In this document: positions 51,404 to 60,454 of the stretch, piece by piece
Position numbering within the stretch: the first letter of the stretch is position 1
Layout: the number at the start of each line of letters is the position of its first letter
From: Micromonospora polyrhachis
GTDB taxonomy: Bacteria; Actinomycetota; Actinomycetes; Mycobacteriales; Micromonosporaceae
Direction of reading: 5' to 3'
Assembly (NCBI RefSeq): GCF_014203835.1
Contig: NZ_JACHJW010000001.1
Span: 6,398,501 to 6,462,500 of the forward strand
Length of the DNA: 64,000 nucleotides
Notes under the pieces: generated by a model
Told to the model about the DNA's origin: nothing
What the model saw: the letters and a program-made list of their open reading frames with translations, nothing else
Database searches by the model: none
Position numbers and translations under genes: made by a program

Positions 51404-52915
51404 ATGGACCTGCATGACCACTTGCGCGTGGTGCGCCAACGATGGTGGGTCGTACTCGCGACGGTCATGGTCGCTCTCGGTGTCGCCGGGTTCCTCACCG
51501 TGCGGGCCGAACCGAAGTACACCGCCTCGGTGACGTTCTTCGTCACGACACCGAGTCGGGGGTTGGGTGACGCGTACCAGGGCGGTCTCTTCCTCCAGCA
51601 GCGAGTGAAGTCGTATGTCGACCTGCTCACCAGCGACCGACTCGCGCAGGACGTCGCAGCGGCCAATCCGATCGGGCTCGCCGCCGGTGAGGTGCAGTCC
51701 CGGGTCTCCGCAAACGTCCAGATGGATACCGTGCTGCTCACCGCCACGATCACCGACACCGACAAGGGTCGGGCGCTGCGTCTGGCCGAGGCGGTGGCGG
51801 CGAGCTTCATCCCGCTGGTGGAGAGGATCGAGACGCCGCCCGGCGACGACAATCCGCCCGTGAAGCTCGAAGTGGTGAGTGGTCCCCGGGTGAATCCCGA
51901 TCCGGTCTCCCCCCAACCGACGCGGACCTTCTTGCTTGCCGGGTTGATCGGTCTGGTGCTGGGCGTCGGCCTGTCGGTGCTGCGTGGCCGCGCGGACACC
52001 ACCATCCATGACGGCGAGACGCTGCACCGGGTCACCACCAGCCCCCTGCTCGGGCAGGTGCCGTTCGACCAGAGCGCCAGGCTGAGCCCGCTGATCGTGA
52101 AGAGTGCCGCCACCTCGGCCCGCGCCGAAGCGCTGCGCAAGCTGCGGACCAACCTCCGCTTCGTCGATGTGCAGGAGCCCGCCGGGGTGATCGCGGTGAC
52201 GAGTGCCGTGCAGGGCGAGGGCAAGTCCACCACAGCCTGCAACCTGGCTATCGTGCTCGCCGAAGCGGGCTGGCGAGTGCTGCTGATCGACGCCGACCTG
52301 CGCCGGCCTCGGGTGGCCAACTACCTCGGCATGCCCACCGGAATCGGACTGACCGACGTGCTGATCGGCGAGGCGGAGATCAATGACGCCGTACGTCCGT
52401 GGGGGGACCGGTCACTGCTGGTGTTGCCCGCTGGTTCCATCCCCCCGAACCCCAGTGAGCTACTTGGCTCCAAGGGGATGGCGGATCTGCTGCTCTCGCT
52501 GCGGGAGTCCGCGGACATCATCATCATCGACACCGCGCCACTGCTGGCGGTCACCGACGGGGTGGTGGTCGCGGTACAGGCCGATGGTGCCCTGCTCGTC
52601 ACCCGGGCCGGCAAGACGTCGCGGACCCAGGTCGCGGCGGCGACACAGGCGCTCTCCTCGGTGGCCGCCCGGCTGCTCGGCTGCGTACTCAACATGGCGA
52701 AGGTGCCACCGTCGGAGGCATATCAGTACGAGGCGTACCGGGTGACCGGTCCGACGGCCCGCTCGGTCCAGGGCGGCAACCGGCCGAGCCGGTCGACCAG
52801 CCACGCCGTGCAGGGGACTGGTCTCGAGGCGGAGCCACCCCGAGGGCAGATCGACGTACTGGCCACCCGGGTGGTCGACCAGCCGACCCAGGAACTCACC
52901 CGGATTCCGCGATGA
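51404..52915 (+). CDS. Polysaccharide co-polymerase / BY-kinase (Wzz plus tyrosine autokinase)
   Basis: 503 residues. The N-terminal Wzz-type part has two membrane helices (about 17-33 and 173-195) around a periplasm-equivalent domain. The kinase part has Walker A AVQGEGKSTT with Lys274, Walker A' LLIDADLRRP, and Walker B IIIIDTAP; the C-terminus has a small Tyr cluster (AYQYEAY) for autophosphorylation. It controls chain length and export of surface polysaccharide. GGGAGG lies 10 bp before the ATG. It opens the polysaccharide block and is followed by a glycosyltransferase gene. Confidence 0.9.
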   Translation: MDLHDHLRVVRQRWWVVLATVMVALGVAGFLTVRAEPKYTASVTFFVTTPSRGLGDAYQGGLFLQQRVKSYVDLLTSDRLAQDVAAANPIGLAAGEVQSRVSANVQMDTVLLTATITDTDKGRALRLAEAVAASFIPLVERIETPPGDDNPPVKLEVVSGPRVNPDPVSPQPTRTFLLAGLIGLVLGVGLSVLRGRADTTIHDGETLHRVTTSPLLGQVPFDQSARLSPLIVKSAATSARAEALRKLRTNLRFVDVQEPAGVIAVTSAVQGEGKSTTACNLAIVLAEAGWRVLLIDADLRRPRVANYLGMPTGIGLTDVLIGEAEINDAVRPWGDRSLLVLPAGSIPPNPSELLGSKGMADLLLSLRESADIIIIDTAPLLAVTDGVVVAVQADGALLVTRAGKTSRTQVAAATQALSSVAARLLGCVLNMAKVPPSEAYQYEAYRVTGPTARSVQGGNRPSRSTSHAVQGTGLEAEPPRGQIDVLATRVVDQPTQELTRIPR

Positions 52916-52952
52916 TCCCGGCCACCGCCACCGGGCGACTGGTGGTGGCCAG

Positions 52953-54203
52953 GTGAAGATCGGCATCCTGTCCTACTTCTTTCCACCGGAGCCGGCGTTC
53001 ATCCCGGGCAGTCTCGCCGAGGAACTCGTCGCCCGAGGACACGAGGTTCGAGTCCTGACCGGATTCCCGGACTATCCGGGCGGTCAGCTCTATCCCGGCT
53101 GGCGGCAACGCTGGAAGCACCAGACCAGCAGCGAGCGACTCACCGTACGACGGGTGCCGCGTTACCCCGGTCACGACGCGTCGGCGACCCGCATGATGGC
53201 CAGCTACCTGTCGTTCGCCGGCAGTGTGGCCCTGGTCGCCCCGCGTTACCTGGCCGGGGTCGACGTGCTCTACGTCTACCAGCCTCCGGCCACGACGTTC
53301 GCCGCCGCCGGACTGCTCCGGCTGTTACGTCAGATCCCCACCGTCCTGCACGTACAGGAGTTGTGGCCGGAGACCGCGAGCCGGTCGACGGTGGCTGGCG
53401 CGGGCACCGCCGACCGGCTGCTCCACGGCGGCCTTGCGAGTACGGTGCGCCGGATCTACCAGGCGGCCAGCGGTATCGCGGTGATCGCCCCGTCGATGCG
53501 GGAGTTGGTGGTGTCCCGGGGAGCGGACGAGGCCAAGGTCCGGGTGATCCTCAACTGGACCGACGAGCGGGTCTTCCGGCCCACGACGGCCAGCGCGGCG
53601 GCCCGGCAGGCGATCGGGCACCGGGGTCGATGCACGGTGATGCATGCCGGCGACATGGGCCCGTTCCAGCGGGTCGAGACGGCGGTACGGGCGGCGGCCC
53701 AGGTCAACGGGCAGCTCGACCTGGTGCTGGTCGGCTCGGGCAGCGAGGAGCAGCAGGCGCGTCGGCTCGCCGCGGAACTCGGCGCCGGCAATGTGCGGTT
53801 CGTCGGTCCGCGTCCGCCCGAGCAGATGGCGGAGCTGTACAACGCCGCCGAATACCAGCTCGTCCTGTTACGGGATCTGCCGACGCTGCGTGGCACCGTG
53901 CCGGCGAAGTTGCAGGCCGCGCTCTCCTGCGGATCGCCCGTGGTCGTGTCAGCCGGCGGGGACACCGCCGACCTGGTGGAGCGGACCCGGGTCGGCCTCT
54001 CCTGCCCACCGGAGGACTGGCAGGCGTTGGCCGACCGGTTCGCGCTGGCGGCGGTGATCCCGGCGGAGGCGCGGGCCGAGATGTCGCACCGGGCCAGGGA
54101 GAGTTACCTGCAGCGCATGTCGATGCGGGCGGGTGTGGACGAGGTCGAGCAGATGCTCGGCGAGGCCGTGGCGCGCCGACGGGGCTGGAAGCCAGCCAGA
54201 TGA
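52953..54203 (+). CDS. Glycosyltransferase family 4 (WbuB-like)
   Basis: 416 residues with a GTG start. MKIGILSYFFPPEPAFIPGS, VLTGFPDYPGGQLYPGW and VDVLYVYQPPATTFAAAGLL are typical of WbuB-like GT4 enzymes of polysaccharide loci. The GT-B C-terminal half has TVMHAGDMGPFQRVE, VRFVGPRPPEQMAELYN, and PAKLQAALSCGSPVVVSA where the EX7E-like nucleotide-sugar site lies. Cytoplasmic, membrane-associated. It transfers a sugar from a nucleotide donor to a lipid-linked chain; donor and acceptor are unknown. Follows the BY-kinase by 37 bp. Confidence 0.9.
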   Translation: MKIGILSYFFPPEPAFIPGSLAEELVARGHEVRVLTGFPDYPGGQLYPGWRQRWKHQTSSERLTVRRVPRYPGHDASATRMMASYLSFAGSVALVAPRYLAGVDVLYVYQPPATTFAAAGLLRLLRQIPTVLHVQELWPETASRSTVAGAGTADRLLHGGLASTVRRIYQAASGIAVIAPSMRELVVSRGADEAKVRVILNWTDERVFRPTTASAAARQAIGHRGRCTVMHAGDMGPFQRVETAVRAAAQVNGQLDLVLVGSGSEEQQARRLAAELGAGNVRFVGPRPPEQMAELYNAAEYQLVLLRDLPTLRGTVPAKLQAALSCGSPVVVSAGGDTADLVERTRVGLSCPPEDWQALADRFALAAVIPAEARAEMSHRARESYLQRMSMRAGVDEVEQMLGEAVARRRGWKPAR

Positions 54204-54323
54204 CAGCGTCGAGGCGACATGGCTCGTTAATCCGATAAGGGTGCTTTCGTCCGTGCTATAGAAATACAGGACAGTCCAGAGGGTATTGGGGTATTCGTCG
54301 ATTCTGGAAGTGATGGTGCCGGG

Positions 54324-56105
54324 GTGACTGATGGGACCGGGCAGAGTCGCTCGAAGACCCGACGTCGGATCCAGCCCCGGCTACGCCGGGCTCTGCTCGG
54401 CACCCTCGTGGTGATCCTCTCGCTGTCGGCCGGTGCCAGTTGGGTCGGCCACCAGGGCTGGCAGGCCCGACACCACCTCACCACCGCCGCCGATCTCGCT
54501 CGTGAACTCGGCCGGCAGCTTCTCGACGGAGACGTCACGCAGGCCCGCCACACCCTGGCCGCGTTGCAACGGCAGGCCCGTGAGGCGCGGGCCGCCACCA
54601 CGGACCCCGGCTGGTGGTTGAGCACCCATCTGCCGTACGCGGGGGACAACCTGGCAGCGGTCCACGGCATCGCGGTGGCCGTCGACGACCTCAGCCGACG
54701 GGTCTTTCCCTCGATCCTGCGGCTGGACCTCGCCGCCGTGCTGCCGCGATCGGGTGGCTTCGACGTGGCCGCGCTGCGCTCCGCCGAGCCCACCCTCACC
54801 GCCGCGGACACCGCGATGCGGGAGATCCGGCAGCGCTTCGACGCCGTACCCAGCACCGCCCTCTGGTCCTCGGTGGCGACCGCGGTACGGCAGCTACGTG
54901 GCGAACTGGACCGACTCGCCGTACTGACCGCCACGGCGCGTCGTGCCGCTGTGCTGCTGCCACCCCTGCTCGGTGCCGATGGGGCACGCACCTACCTGCT
55001 CGCCTCGCAGAACCCGGCCGAACTGCGCGCCACCGGCGGCATGCTCGGCGCGTACGCGGTGATTCGGGCTGACCGGGGGCGAGTGGAACTGGTCACCCAG
55101 GGTGCCGCCAGCGAGTTGAGGTACTTCGACCGACCGGTGCTGCCGCTCGACCCGGACATGCAGACCCTCTACACGGATCTGCTCGGGGTCTTTCCCGCTG
55201 ACGTCAATCTGACCCCGCACTTCCCGACCGCAGCCGTCCTCTACCGCGAGATGTACCGTCGCCGGACCGGCGTCACCGTAGACGGGGTGCTGGCCACCGA
55301 TCCCGTGGTGCTCTCCTACCTGCTCCAGGCCATCGGCCCGGTACGGGTCCCGGGGCACGCGACCCTGGTGGCGGACACGGCGGTGCGCACCCTGCTGTCG
55401 GACACGTACCAGAAACTGGGTTTCAAAGCGCAGGACGACTACTTCGCCGCCTCGGCGATGGCCGTCTTCGACGCGATGATCAAACGCCCCGTCGATCCAC
55501 GGGCCCTACTGGCGGCACTGGATCGGGCGATCACCGAACGGCGGATCCTGTTCTGGAGTGCCCGGCCGGATGAGCAGCGGCACCTCCTCGACACCCGGTT
55601 GGCCGGGGTGCTGCCCGAGCAGGAGAAGGTGCCCACGGTCGGGGTGTTCCTCAACGACGGCAGCGGCGCCAAACTGGGCTACTACCTGGCCCGCGACGCC
55701 CGGTTGACGGTCGGGAACTGCCGGCCGGACGGCCGACGCGAACTCCACCTGCGACTCACGCTCTCCTCGACCGTGCCCCGGTCCGGCCTCAGCAAGTCAG
55801 TGCTGGGCCTGGGCATGGCCGGCGATCCGTACACCGTCCGGACCCTGGTCTACGTCTTCAGCCCCGCCGGTGGCCTGCTGCACGATGCCCGCCTGGATGG
55901 CGTGCAGGCGCTGCTCGGCAGTGGTCGGGAGCGGGGCCGCCAGGTCGGTGTGGTGAGCGTGGATCTCCGGCCCGGCCAGACCCGGGTCCTGGAGGTAGGC
56001 CTGTTCAGCGCAGTTACCCGCACCGGTGCCGCCGAACTCTGGCTGACCCCGGGAGCGACGCCATGGACCACCCACATCAGCTCCGCGCCATCGTGTAGCC
56101 AGTAG
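54324..56105 (+). CDS. DUF4012 domain protein
   Basis: 593 residues with a GTG start. A basic N-terminus and a membrane anchor (LLGTLVVILSLSAGASWVGHQ, about 24-42) put the rest outside the cell. TYLLASQNPAELRATGGMLG and VDGVLATDPVVLSYLLQAIG are DUF4012 signatures. DUF4012 proteins are encoded in actinobacterial polysaccharide loci and are thought to act in surface polymer assembly, but no activity has been shown. It lies 120 bp after the glycosyltransferase gene and 12 bp before the LPXTG protein gene. Confidence 0.88.
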   Translation: MTDGTGQSRSKTRRRIQPRLRRALLGTLVVILSLSAGASWVGHQGWQARHHLTTAADLARELGRQLLDGDVTQARHTLAALQRQAREARAATTDPGWWLSTHLPYAGDNLAAVHGIAVAVDDLSRRVFPSILRLDLAAVLPRSGGFDVAALRSAEPTLTAADTAMREIRQRFDAVPSTALWSSVATAVRQLRGELDRLAVLTATARRAAVLLPPLLGADGARTYLLASQNPAELRATGGMLGAYAVIRADRGRVELVTQGAASELRYFDRPVLPLDPDMQTLYTDLLGVFPADVNLTPHFPTAAVLYREMYRRRTGVTVDGVLATDPVVLSYLLQAIGPVRVPGHATLVADTAVRTLLSDTYQKLGFKAQDDYFAASAMAVFDAMIKRPVDPRALLAALDRAITERRILFWSARPDEQRHLLDTRLAGVLPEQEKVPTVGVFLNDGSGAKLGYYLARDARLTVGNCRPDGRRELHLRLTLSSTVPRSGLSKSVLGLGMAGDPYTVRTLVYVFSPAGGLLHDARLDGVQALLGSGRERGRQVGVVSVDLRPGQTRVLEVGLFSAVTRTGAAELWLTPGATPWTTHISSAPSCSQ

Positions 56106-56117
56106 AAAGGACCCAGC

Positions 56118-56750
56118 ATGCGGCTATCCCGCATCATCACCGCGCTCGTGGCCGGCCTGGTCGTGGCCGGTACGCCCACTGTGGCGGGGGCGGCCCAGCC
56201 GTACCCGCCACAGCCGTCGTATCCACCGCAGCCACCGAGCCTGACCGTCAATCCGGCCACGATCAACCTGGGCCGCACCACGACCATCGTCGGCCTCCAC
56301 TTCGGCCGGAACGAGGTCGTGGACATCGTGGTCTCCCGATCGCCGCTCTACGGAGCCGGTGTGCTGGACGGGCGGTCGACCCAGCGGGACGACGGCGGGA
56401 CCGTGGCGATGGTCCCGGTCGCGTACGAGCCGCTCCGGCAGCCGACCGATCCCGATACACCACCCCAGGACGACCCGTTGGAGGCCACTACCGACAGCCA
56501 GGGTCGATTCAAGCTCAAGTTCAAGCCGCACGAAACCGGCAACTACACCCTCGTCGCGACCGGCCGCTACTCCAATCGCAGCGCGACGGCGCATCTGACC
56601 GTGCTGAAGCCCCAACCGCAGCTTCCGGTCACCGGTACCGACGTCGGGACATCGGTAGGGATCGGTGTCGGTCTGGTGGCGGTCGGCGCGTTCCTGCTGA
56701 TGCTGACGTTCGCCTGGCGCCGGCGTAGCCGGGTGGTCGCCCGACAGTGA
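56118..56750 (+). CDS. LPXTG-type surface protein
   Basis: 210 residues. A signal peptide ends near residue 25 (TPTVAGA), followed by a short Pro/Tyr/Gln-rich stretch, an Ig-like domain (LTVNPATINLGRTTTIVGLH, through FKPHETGNYTLVATGRYSN), and a sorting signal: LPVTG at 168-172, a membrane helix at about 174-198, and a basic RRRSR tail. A sortase should link it to the cell wall. AGAAAGGACC lies before the ATG. It is coupled in position to the DUF4012 gene, so it may be the cell-wall anchor or partner of the polysaccharide block. No sortase gene is in the window. Confidence 0.8.
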   Translation: MRLSRIITALVAGLVVAGTPTVAGAAQPYPPQPSYPPQPPSLTVNPATINLGRTTTIVGLHFGRNEVVDIVVSRSPLYGAGVLDGRSTQRDDGGTVAMVPVAYEPLRQPTDPDTPPQDDPLEATTDSQGRFKLKFKPHETGNYTLVATGRYSNRSATAHLTVLKPQPQLPVTGTDVGTSVGIGVGLVAVGAFLLMLTFAWRRRSRVVARQ

Positions 56751-56785
56751 CCCCACCGCCCGCACGATCGGGCACGACACAGAGA

Positions 56786-56831
56786 GCCGGGCGGCTGTCG
56801 GGGGCGGGATGCGACCCGACAGCCGCCCGGC
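56786..56831 (+). terminator. Strong terminator after the polysaccharide block
   Basis: GCCGGGCGGCTGTCGGG at 56786-56802 pairs perfectly with CCCGACAGCCGCCCGGC at 56815-56831 (17 bp, 12-base loop), 35 bp after the LPXTG gene stop and 21 bp before the pirin gene start. Confidence 0.88.
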
Positions 56832-56852
56832 GTCGCGAAGTAGAGTCGGGCG

Positions 56853-57827
56853 ATGAACGGTGGACAGCCGACACCAGGGCAGACTCGACCCGCCGGTGCA
56901 CCCGCACCCGAGGCCACGAGTGTCCTGCTGGCCGGCCACGACGTGCCGCTGGGGCGGTACACCACCGTGCGGCGGCTACTGCCGCAACGACAGCGCCGGA
57001 TGGTCGGTGCCTGGTGTTTTGTCGATCACTTCGGCCCCGACGACGTCACCGGTCGACCGGGGATGCAGGTGCCGCCGCACCCGCACACCGGACTGCAGAC
57101 CGTCACCTGGCTGCTGGACGGGGAGATCCTGCATCGGGACAGTCTCGGCAGTTACCAGCCCATCCGGCCGGGACAGCTCAACGTGATGACCTCCGGACAC
57201 GGAATAACCCACTCCGAGCAGTCCCCGCCGGAGCACCCACCGCTGATGCACGGCCTGCAACTGTGGGTGGCGTTACCGGACGCGACCCGGAATGGGCCGC
57301 CCAGCTTCGCCCACCACGCGGGCCTTCCGGTGTTCACCGCGACCGATCTGACGGCGACCGTCCTGGTCGGCGAGTTCGACGGGGTGCGGTCGCCGGCAGT
57401 GGGGCACACTCCGCTGCTCGCGGTGCAGTTCGACCTGCCGGCCGGCGGGACCGCCCGGCTGCCCGTGGACCGCGGATTCGAGCACGGCCTGCTGGTGGTG
57501 TCGGGTTCGGTCGAGGTCGATCGGGTGCCGGTCAGGCCCGGGTCGTTGCTCTATCTGGCCCCGGGCCGTCGGGAGATCTCGATCCAAGGCACCGCGTCGG
57601 CGACCCGCCTGGTGCTGCTCGGGGGCGAGCCGTTCGACGAGTCGCTGGTGATGTGGTGGAACTTCGTCGGGCGTTCCCATGAGGAGATCGTCGAGGCGCG
57701 TGCGGACTGGATGTCGGGCCGCCGGTTCGGCCCCGTCGTCGGGGACGACGATCCGCCGCTGCCCGCACCGGCGATGCCTGCCGTCCGGCTCAAGGCGCGG
57801 GACAGGCACGGGCACATCCTCGGCTGA
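56853..57827 (+). CDS. Pirin family protein
   Basis: 324 residues in two cupin domains. The first has the metal site in PPHPHTGLQTVTWLLDGEILHRDS and the pirin signature RPGQLNVMTSGHGITHSEQSP; the second ends with LLGGEPFDESLVMWWNFVGRS and HEEIVEARADW. Pirins bind iron at the N-terminal cupin, and some act as quercetin dioxygenases or regulators. The role here is unknown. Start ATG 56853 follows the terminator directly. Soluble, cytoplasmic. Confidence 0.9.
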   Translation: MNGGQPTPGQTRPAGAPAPEATSVLLAGHDVPLGRYTTVRRLLPQRQRRMVGAWCFVDHFGPDDVTGRPGMQVPPHPHTGLQTVTWLLDGEILHRDSLGSYQPIRPGQLNVMTSGHGITHSEQSPPEHPPLMHGLQLWVALPDATRNGPPSFAHHAGLPVFTATDLTATVLVGEFDGVRSPAVGHTPLLAVQFDLPAGGTARLPVDRGFEHGLLVVSGSVEVDRVPVRPGSLLYLAPGRREISIQGTASATRLVLLGGEPFDESLVMWWNFVGRSHEEIVEARADWMSGRRFGPVVGDDDPPLPAPAMPAVRLKARDRHGHILG

Positions 57828-57916
57828 CGGCGTTCGCCGGAGGTCCAGGGCCCGCCGCCGGGGGATGAGCCCGATCGGACGGGCGTGACCGGGCCCGTTG
57901 TGGGTAGTCGCCCGGC

Positions 57917-58594
57917 ATGACAGGCACGGTCACGACCAACCTCGCGGAGCGAAAGCGACTGGCCCGACGTCTGGTCGGCAGCGGCCGGGGGTTCGCCGAG
58001 GCGTACGGCTTCCGGGTGACCAACAATCCGGCGAGTCTCTTCCAGGTGCTCTACCTGTCCATCCTGTTGCGCCGGACCAGCGACTTCCGCCGGGCGGTCA
58101 CGACCGCGTTGGCGCTGCGGGACCAGGGCTGGGACAGCCCGGCTCGACTGGCCCGGTCGCTGCCGGGGACCCGGGCCCAGGTGTTACGGGCGAGTGGCTT
58201 CCCTCGGAACGCCGACGAGCTGGCAGACGTACTCGGTGATCTCGCCGCCGGCGTGGTCGAGCGATACCGGGGCGATCTGCGCCGGATACGGGCGGCGGCC
58301 GGGTACGACCGGGAGCGGGAGCGGCGGTTACTCAGGGAACTCGCCGGGGTGGACGAGCAGGTTGTTGATCTCTTCTTCCGAGATGTCCAGGCGGTGTGGC
58401 GGGAGGCGGCGCCGGTGGTCGACCGGCACGCGTTGGCCGCTGCCCGGCGGCTCGACCTGGCCCGTTCCGCCGCCGATCTCGTGGCGGTGGCTGGCTCCGC
58501 TGAGTCGGAGAAGCTGGCCTGGTTGGTAGGGGCGCTGGCCCGGGTCGACTTGGAGGACAGCTACGACGATTTCCGTTCACTGACCCGGGCCTGA
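57917..58594 (+). CDS. Helix-hairpin-helix (endonuclease III-like) protein of unknown function
   Basis: 225 residues, all helical, without signal peptide. The order of elements (SLFQVLYLSILLRRTSDFRR, ARLARSLPGTRAQVLRASGF, LRRIRAAAGYDRERERRLLR, VDLFFRDVQAVWREAAPVVD) resembles the HhH-GPD superfamily core in small actinobacterial proteins, but the catalytic Lys and Asp and the Fe-S cysteines of endonuclease III are absent. It is therefore unlikely to be a glycosylase as such. It stands alone between the pirin gene and a convergent DUF1345 gene. Confidence 0.7.
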   Translation: MTGTVTTNLAERKRLARRLVGSGRGFAEAYGFRVTNNPASLFQVLYLSILLRRTSDFRRAVTTALALRDQGWDSPARLARSLPGTRAQVLRASGFPRNADELADVLGDLAAGVVERYRGDLRRIRAAAGYDRERERRLLRELAGVDEQVVDLFFRDVQAVWREAAPVVDRHALAAARRLDLARSAADLVAVAGSAESEKLAWLVGALARVDLEDSYDDFRSLTRA

Positions 58595-58682
58595 TCGCGG
58601 CAGCGCGGGTGGGATAACCCACAATTCCCGCACAATCCACCGTACGGCTGATGCTGGATCATATGATTGGTCCGGCGCTGCT

Positions 58683-58703
58683 GCCTGCCCGGTTCGGGCG
58701 GGC
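58683..58703. terminator. Possible hairpin terminator between convergent genes
   Basis: GCCTGCCCG at 58683-58691 pairs with CGGGCGGGC at 58695-58703 (one G-U pair, GTT loop). The 280-bp gap between the HhH-like and DUF1345 genes holds nothing else certain; a start-less plus-strand frame there (58680-58832) is not convincing. Confidence 0.5.
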
Positions 58704-58873
58704 ACCGTCGCCCGGTGGGTGCGTGACCGGTTCGGACGCGCCGAGGCCACCGGGGTTACGTCGGACGTGGTGACCTGGGCCGGGTCAGGCCCGGACCCAG
58801 GCACCTCGTCCGGTGTCTGTCTGCTGCTCTGATCGGGACCAGGCTGCTCTGATCGGTGGGCTTGGGCTGCGCC

Positions 58874-59542
58874 CTACCGGACCAGGCCGGCGATCAGGTT
58901 GATGGTGGCCGCGATGATCACGGCACCGAACAGGTACGACAACAGTGCGTGGCGCATCGCCGTGGTGCGCATCTCGTTGCTGGTGAGGTTGGTGTCGGAG
59001 ACCTGGAACGTCATGCCCACGGTGAAGGCCACGTAGGCGAAGTCGGAGTAGCGGGGCGGGACGTGGGCGTTGAAGTTGATGCCGCCATCGGAACCGGTGT
59101 AGTAGAGCCGGGCGTAGCGGGCGGTGAAGACCGTGTGCACGATCGTCCAGGAGAGCAGGACACTCACCACCCCCAGACCGACCTGGAACTGCTGGGGGGA
59201 GCCGTGCAGGGACTGGGCGCCGGCGAGGGCGAACCCGACCGCGAGCAGGCTGGCGACGCAGGCGACCAGCAGCAGCGTGTCCCGTAGGGCGAGGATTGGC
59301 TCCTCGCGTACCGCGAGTCGGGCGGTGCTGCGCGAATCCAGGGGCCAGATCGCCGTCCACGCCCAGACCAGATAGACCAGCGCGGCGACGTCCCACCCGA
59401 CGAGCGGCGCGAGCCTCGCCGAGTGGAGCCCGCCGAACAACCCACCAGCCAGCATCCCGGCGAGTGCCATCGCAGCCAACTGGACCGACGGTGGGGTCGG
59501 ATCGCGACGTGGCTTCTTCCTTCTCGTCCCTGGTCGCACCAC
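58874..59542 (-). CDS. DUF1345 membrane protein
   Basis: 222 residues with about six membrane helices (from LAAMALAGMLAGGLFGGLHS onward). WTIVHTVFTARYARLYYT and FNAHVPPRYSDFAYVAFTVG, with MTFQVSDTNLTSNEMR, are the DUF1345 family signatures. Function unknown. It is on the same strand as the DUF2795 gene 19 bp upstream and may share its transcript. Confidence 0.88.
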   Translation of the reverse strand: MVRPGTRRKKPRRDPTPPSVQLAAMALAGMLAGGLFGGLHSARLAPLVGWDVAALVYLVWAWTAIWPLDSRSTARLAVREEPILALRDTLLLVACVASLLAVGFALAGAQSLHGSPQQFQVGLGVVSVLLSWTIVHTVFTARYARLYYTGSDGGINFNAHVPPRYSDFAYVAFTVGMTFQVSDTNLTSNEMRTTAMRHALLSYLFGAVIIAATINLIAGLVR

Positions 59543-59561
59543 AAGCCGTCAGATGCTCCGG

Positions 59562-59834
59562 TCAGGTCCCGCGCAGGTGTCGGGCGACCTGCTGTTGTTT
59601 GCGGTTCCGGGCGCGGGCCGCCAGATCCGCCGGCGTGACCTCCGGCGCGGGGTCGGTCCGCGCCGAGCGTACGACCTCGTTGGTGTTGTGGTAGTCGACA
59701 GGTGGCATCGCCCGCAACGCCTTCAGGACGTCCGGCGGGGCGCCAGCCCGCTCAGCCTCGCGGATGATGTCCTGCTTGTCGGCGGGGAAGTCCATCGACG
59801 TGAGGTACCGCAGCACCTCGGCGTTGGTCGCCAT
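59562..59834 (-). CDS. DUF2795 protein
   Basis: 90 residues. MATNAEVLRYLTSMDFPADK, with DIIREAERAGAPPDVLKALR and AMPPVDYHNTNEV, matches the actinobacterial DUF2795 family, small helical proteins of unknown role. The ATG at 59834 is chosen because it begins the conserved sequence and GGAGCACGATC lies upstream. Probably cotranscribed with the DUF1345 gene downstream. Confidence 0.88.
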   Translation of the reverse strand: MATNAEVLRYLTSMDFPADKQDIIREAERAGAPPDVLKALRAMPPVDYHNTNEVVRSARTDPAPEVTPADLAARARNRKQQQVARHLRGT

Positions 59835-59963
59835 GATCGTGCTCCTCGGCGGTCGTAGTCGCTCTGTCCGGCCGCTTACCCGGCCCACATCCGGTCACGC
59901 GTGGTCGGCTGGACGCAATGCCGCTGTTTGTCACCGCCGACCCGGGGTACGCCGCGGGTTCGA

Positions 59964-60009
59964 CCGGACGGGTGGTGATACGTGGATCCGCCGGACGGGC
60001 GGTGATACG
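59964..60009. repeat. Two imperfect direct repeats, period 27 bp
   Basis: CCGGACGGGTGGTGATACG at 59964-59982 recurs at 59991-60009 with one change, 27 bases apart, in the 193-bp gap between the DUF2795 and DUF2267 genes. It lies just ahead of the DUF2267 start and could be a regulator site or a simple duplication. Confidence 0.5.
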
Positions 60010-60027
60010 CGACGGAGTGGGGGCGGC

Positions 60028-60432
60028 ATGAACTACGACACCTTCATCGACCTGGTGGCGCGGCGTGCCCAGGTCTCCTCACCACAGGCGGTCGATCTGA
60101 CCCGGGCCACGCTGGAGACGTTGGAGGACCGGTTGTCCGGTGCGGAGGTGGTGGATCTCGCCGCCCAACTGCCCAAACCGTTGCAGGCGACGCTACGTAA
60201 ACGCGGCGGAACCGCGGCGCGGTTCGGTGTGGACGCGTTCGTCCGGCGGGTCGGTAGAGGTGCCGGTATCGACGAGGTGCTGGCGCGCACCGGAGCGGGG
60301 GCCGTCTTCACCACCCTGCGAGAGGCGGTCACCGGTGGCGAGTTCGACGAGGTGATGGCCAAGCTGCCGGACGACTACCAGGAGTTGGTCTCGCCGTCGT
60401 TGCTGCCCGGCAGCATCTCCCGCCCCGCCTGA
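60028..60432 (+). CDS. DUF2267 protein
   Basis: 134 residues. MNYDTFIDLVARRAQVSSPQ, AVDLTRATLETLEDRLSGAE, DLAAQLPKPLQATL and FDEVMAKLPDDYQELV are DUF2267 features (duplicated helical domain). Function unknown; members often accompany stress genes. ATG 60028 gives the normal length. It is followed by the racemase pseudogene on the other strand. Confidence 0.88.
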   Translation: MNYDTFIDLVARRAQVSSPQAVDLTRATLETLEDRLSGAEVVDLAAQLPKPLQATLRKRGGTAARFGVDAFVRRVGRGAGIDEVLARTGAGAVFTTLREAVTGGEFDEVMAKLPDDYQELVSPSLLPGSISRPA

Positions 60433-60454
60433 GTCGTCGCACCGAATCCCGTCA

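Noticed and set aside
58605-58832. Plus-strand frame RAGTVARWVRDRFGRAEATG between the HhH-like and DUF1345 genes
   Set aside because: GC-rich third positions are suggestive, but no start codon precedes it and no family is recognised.
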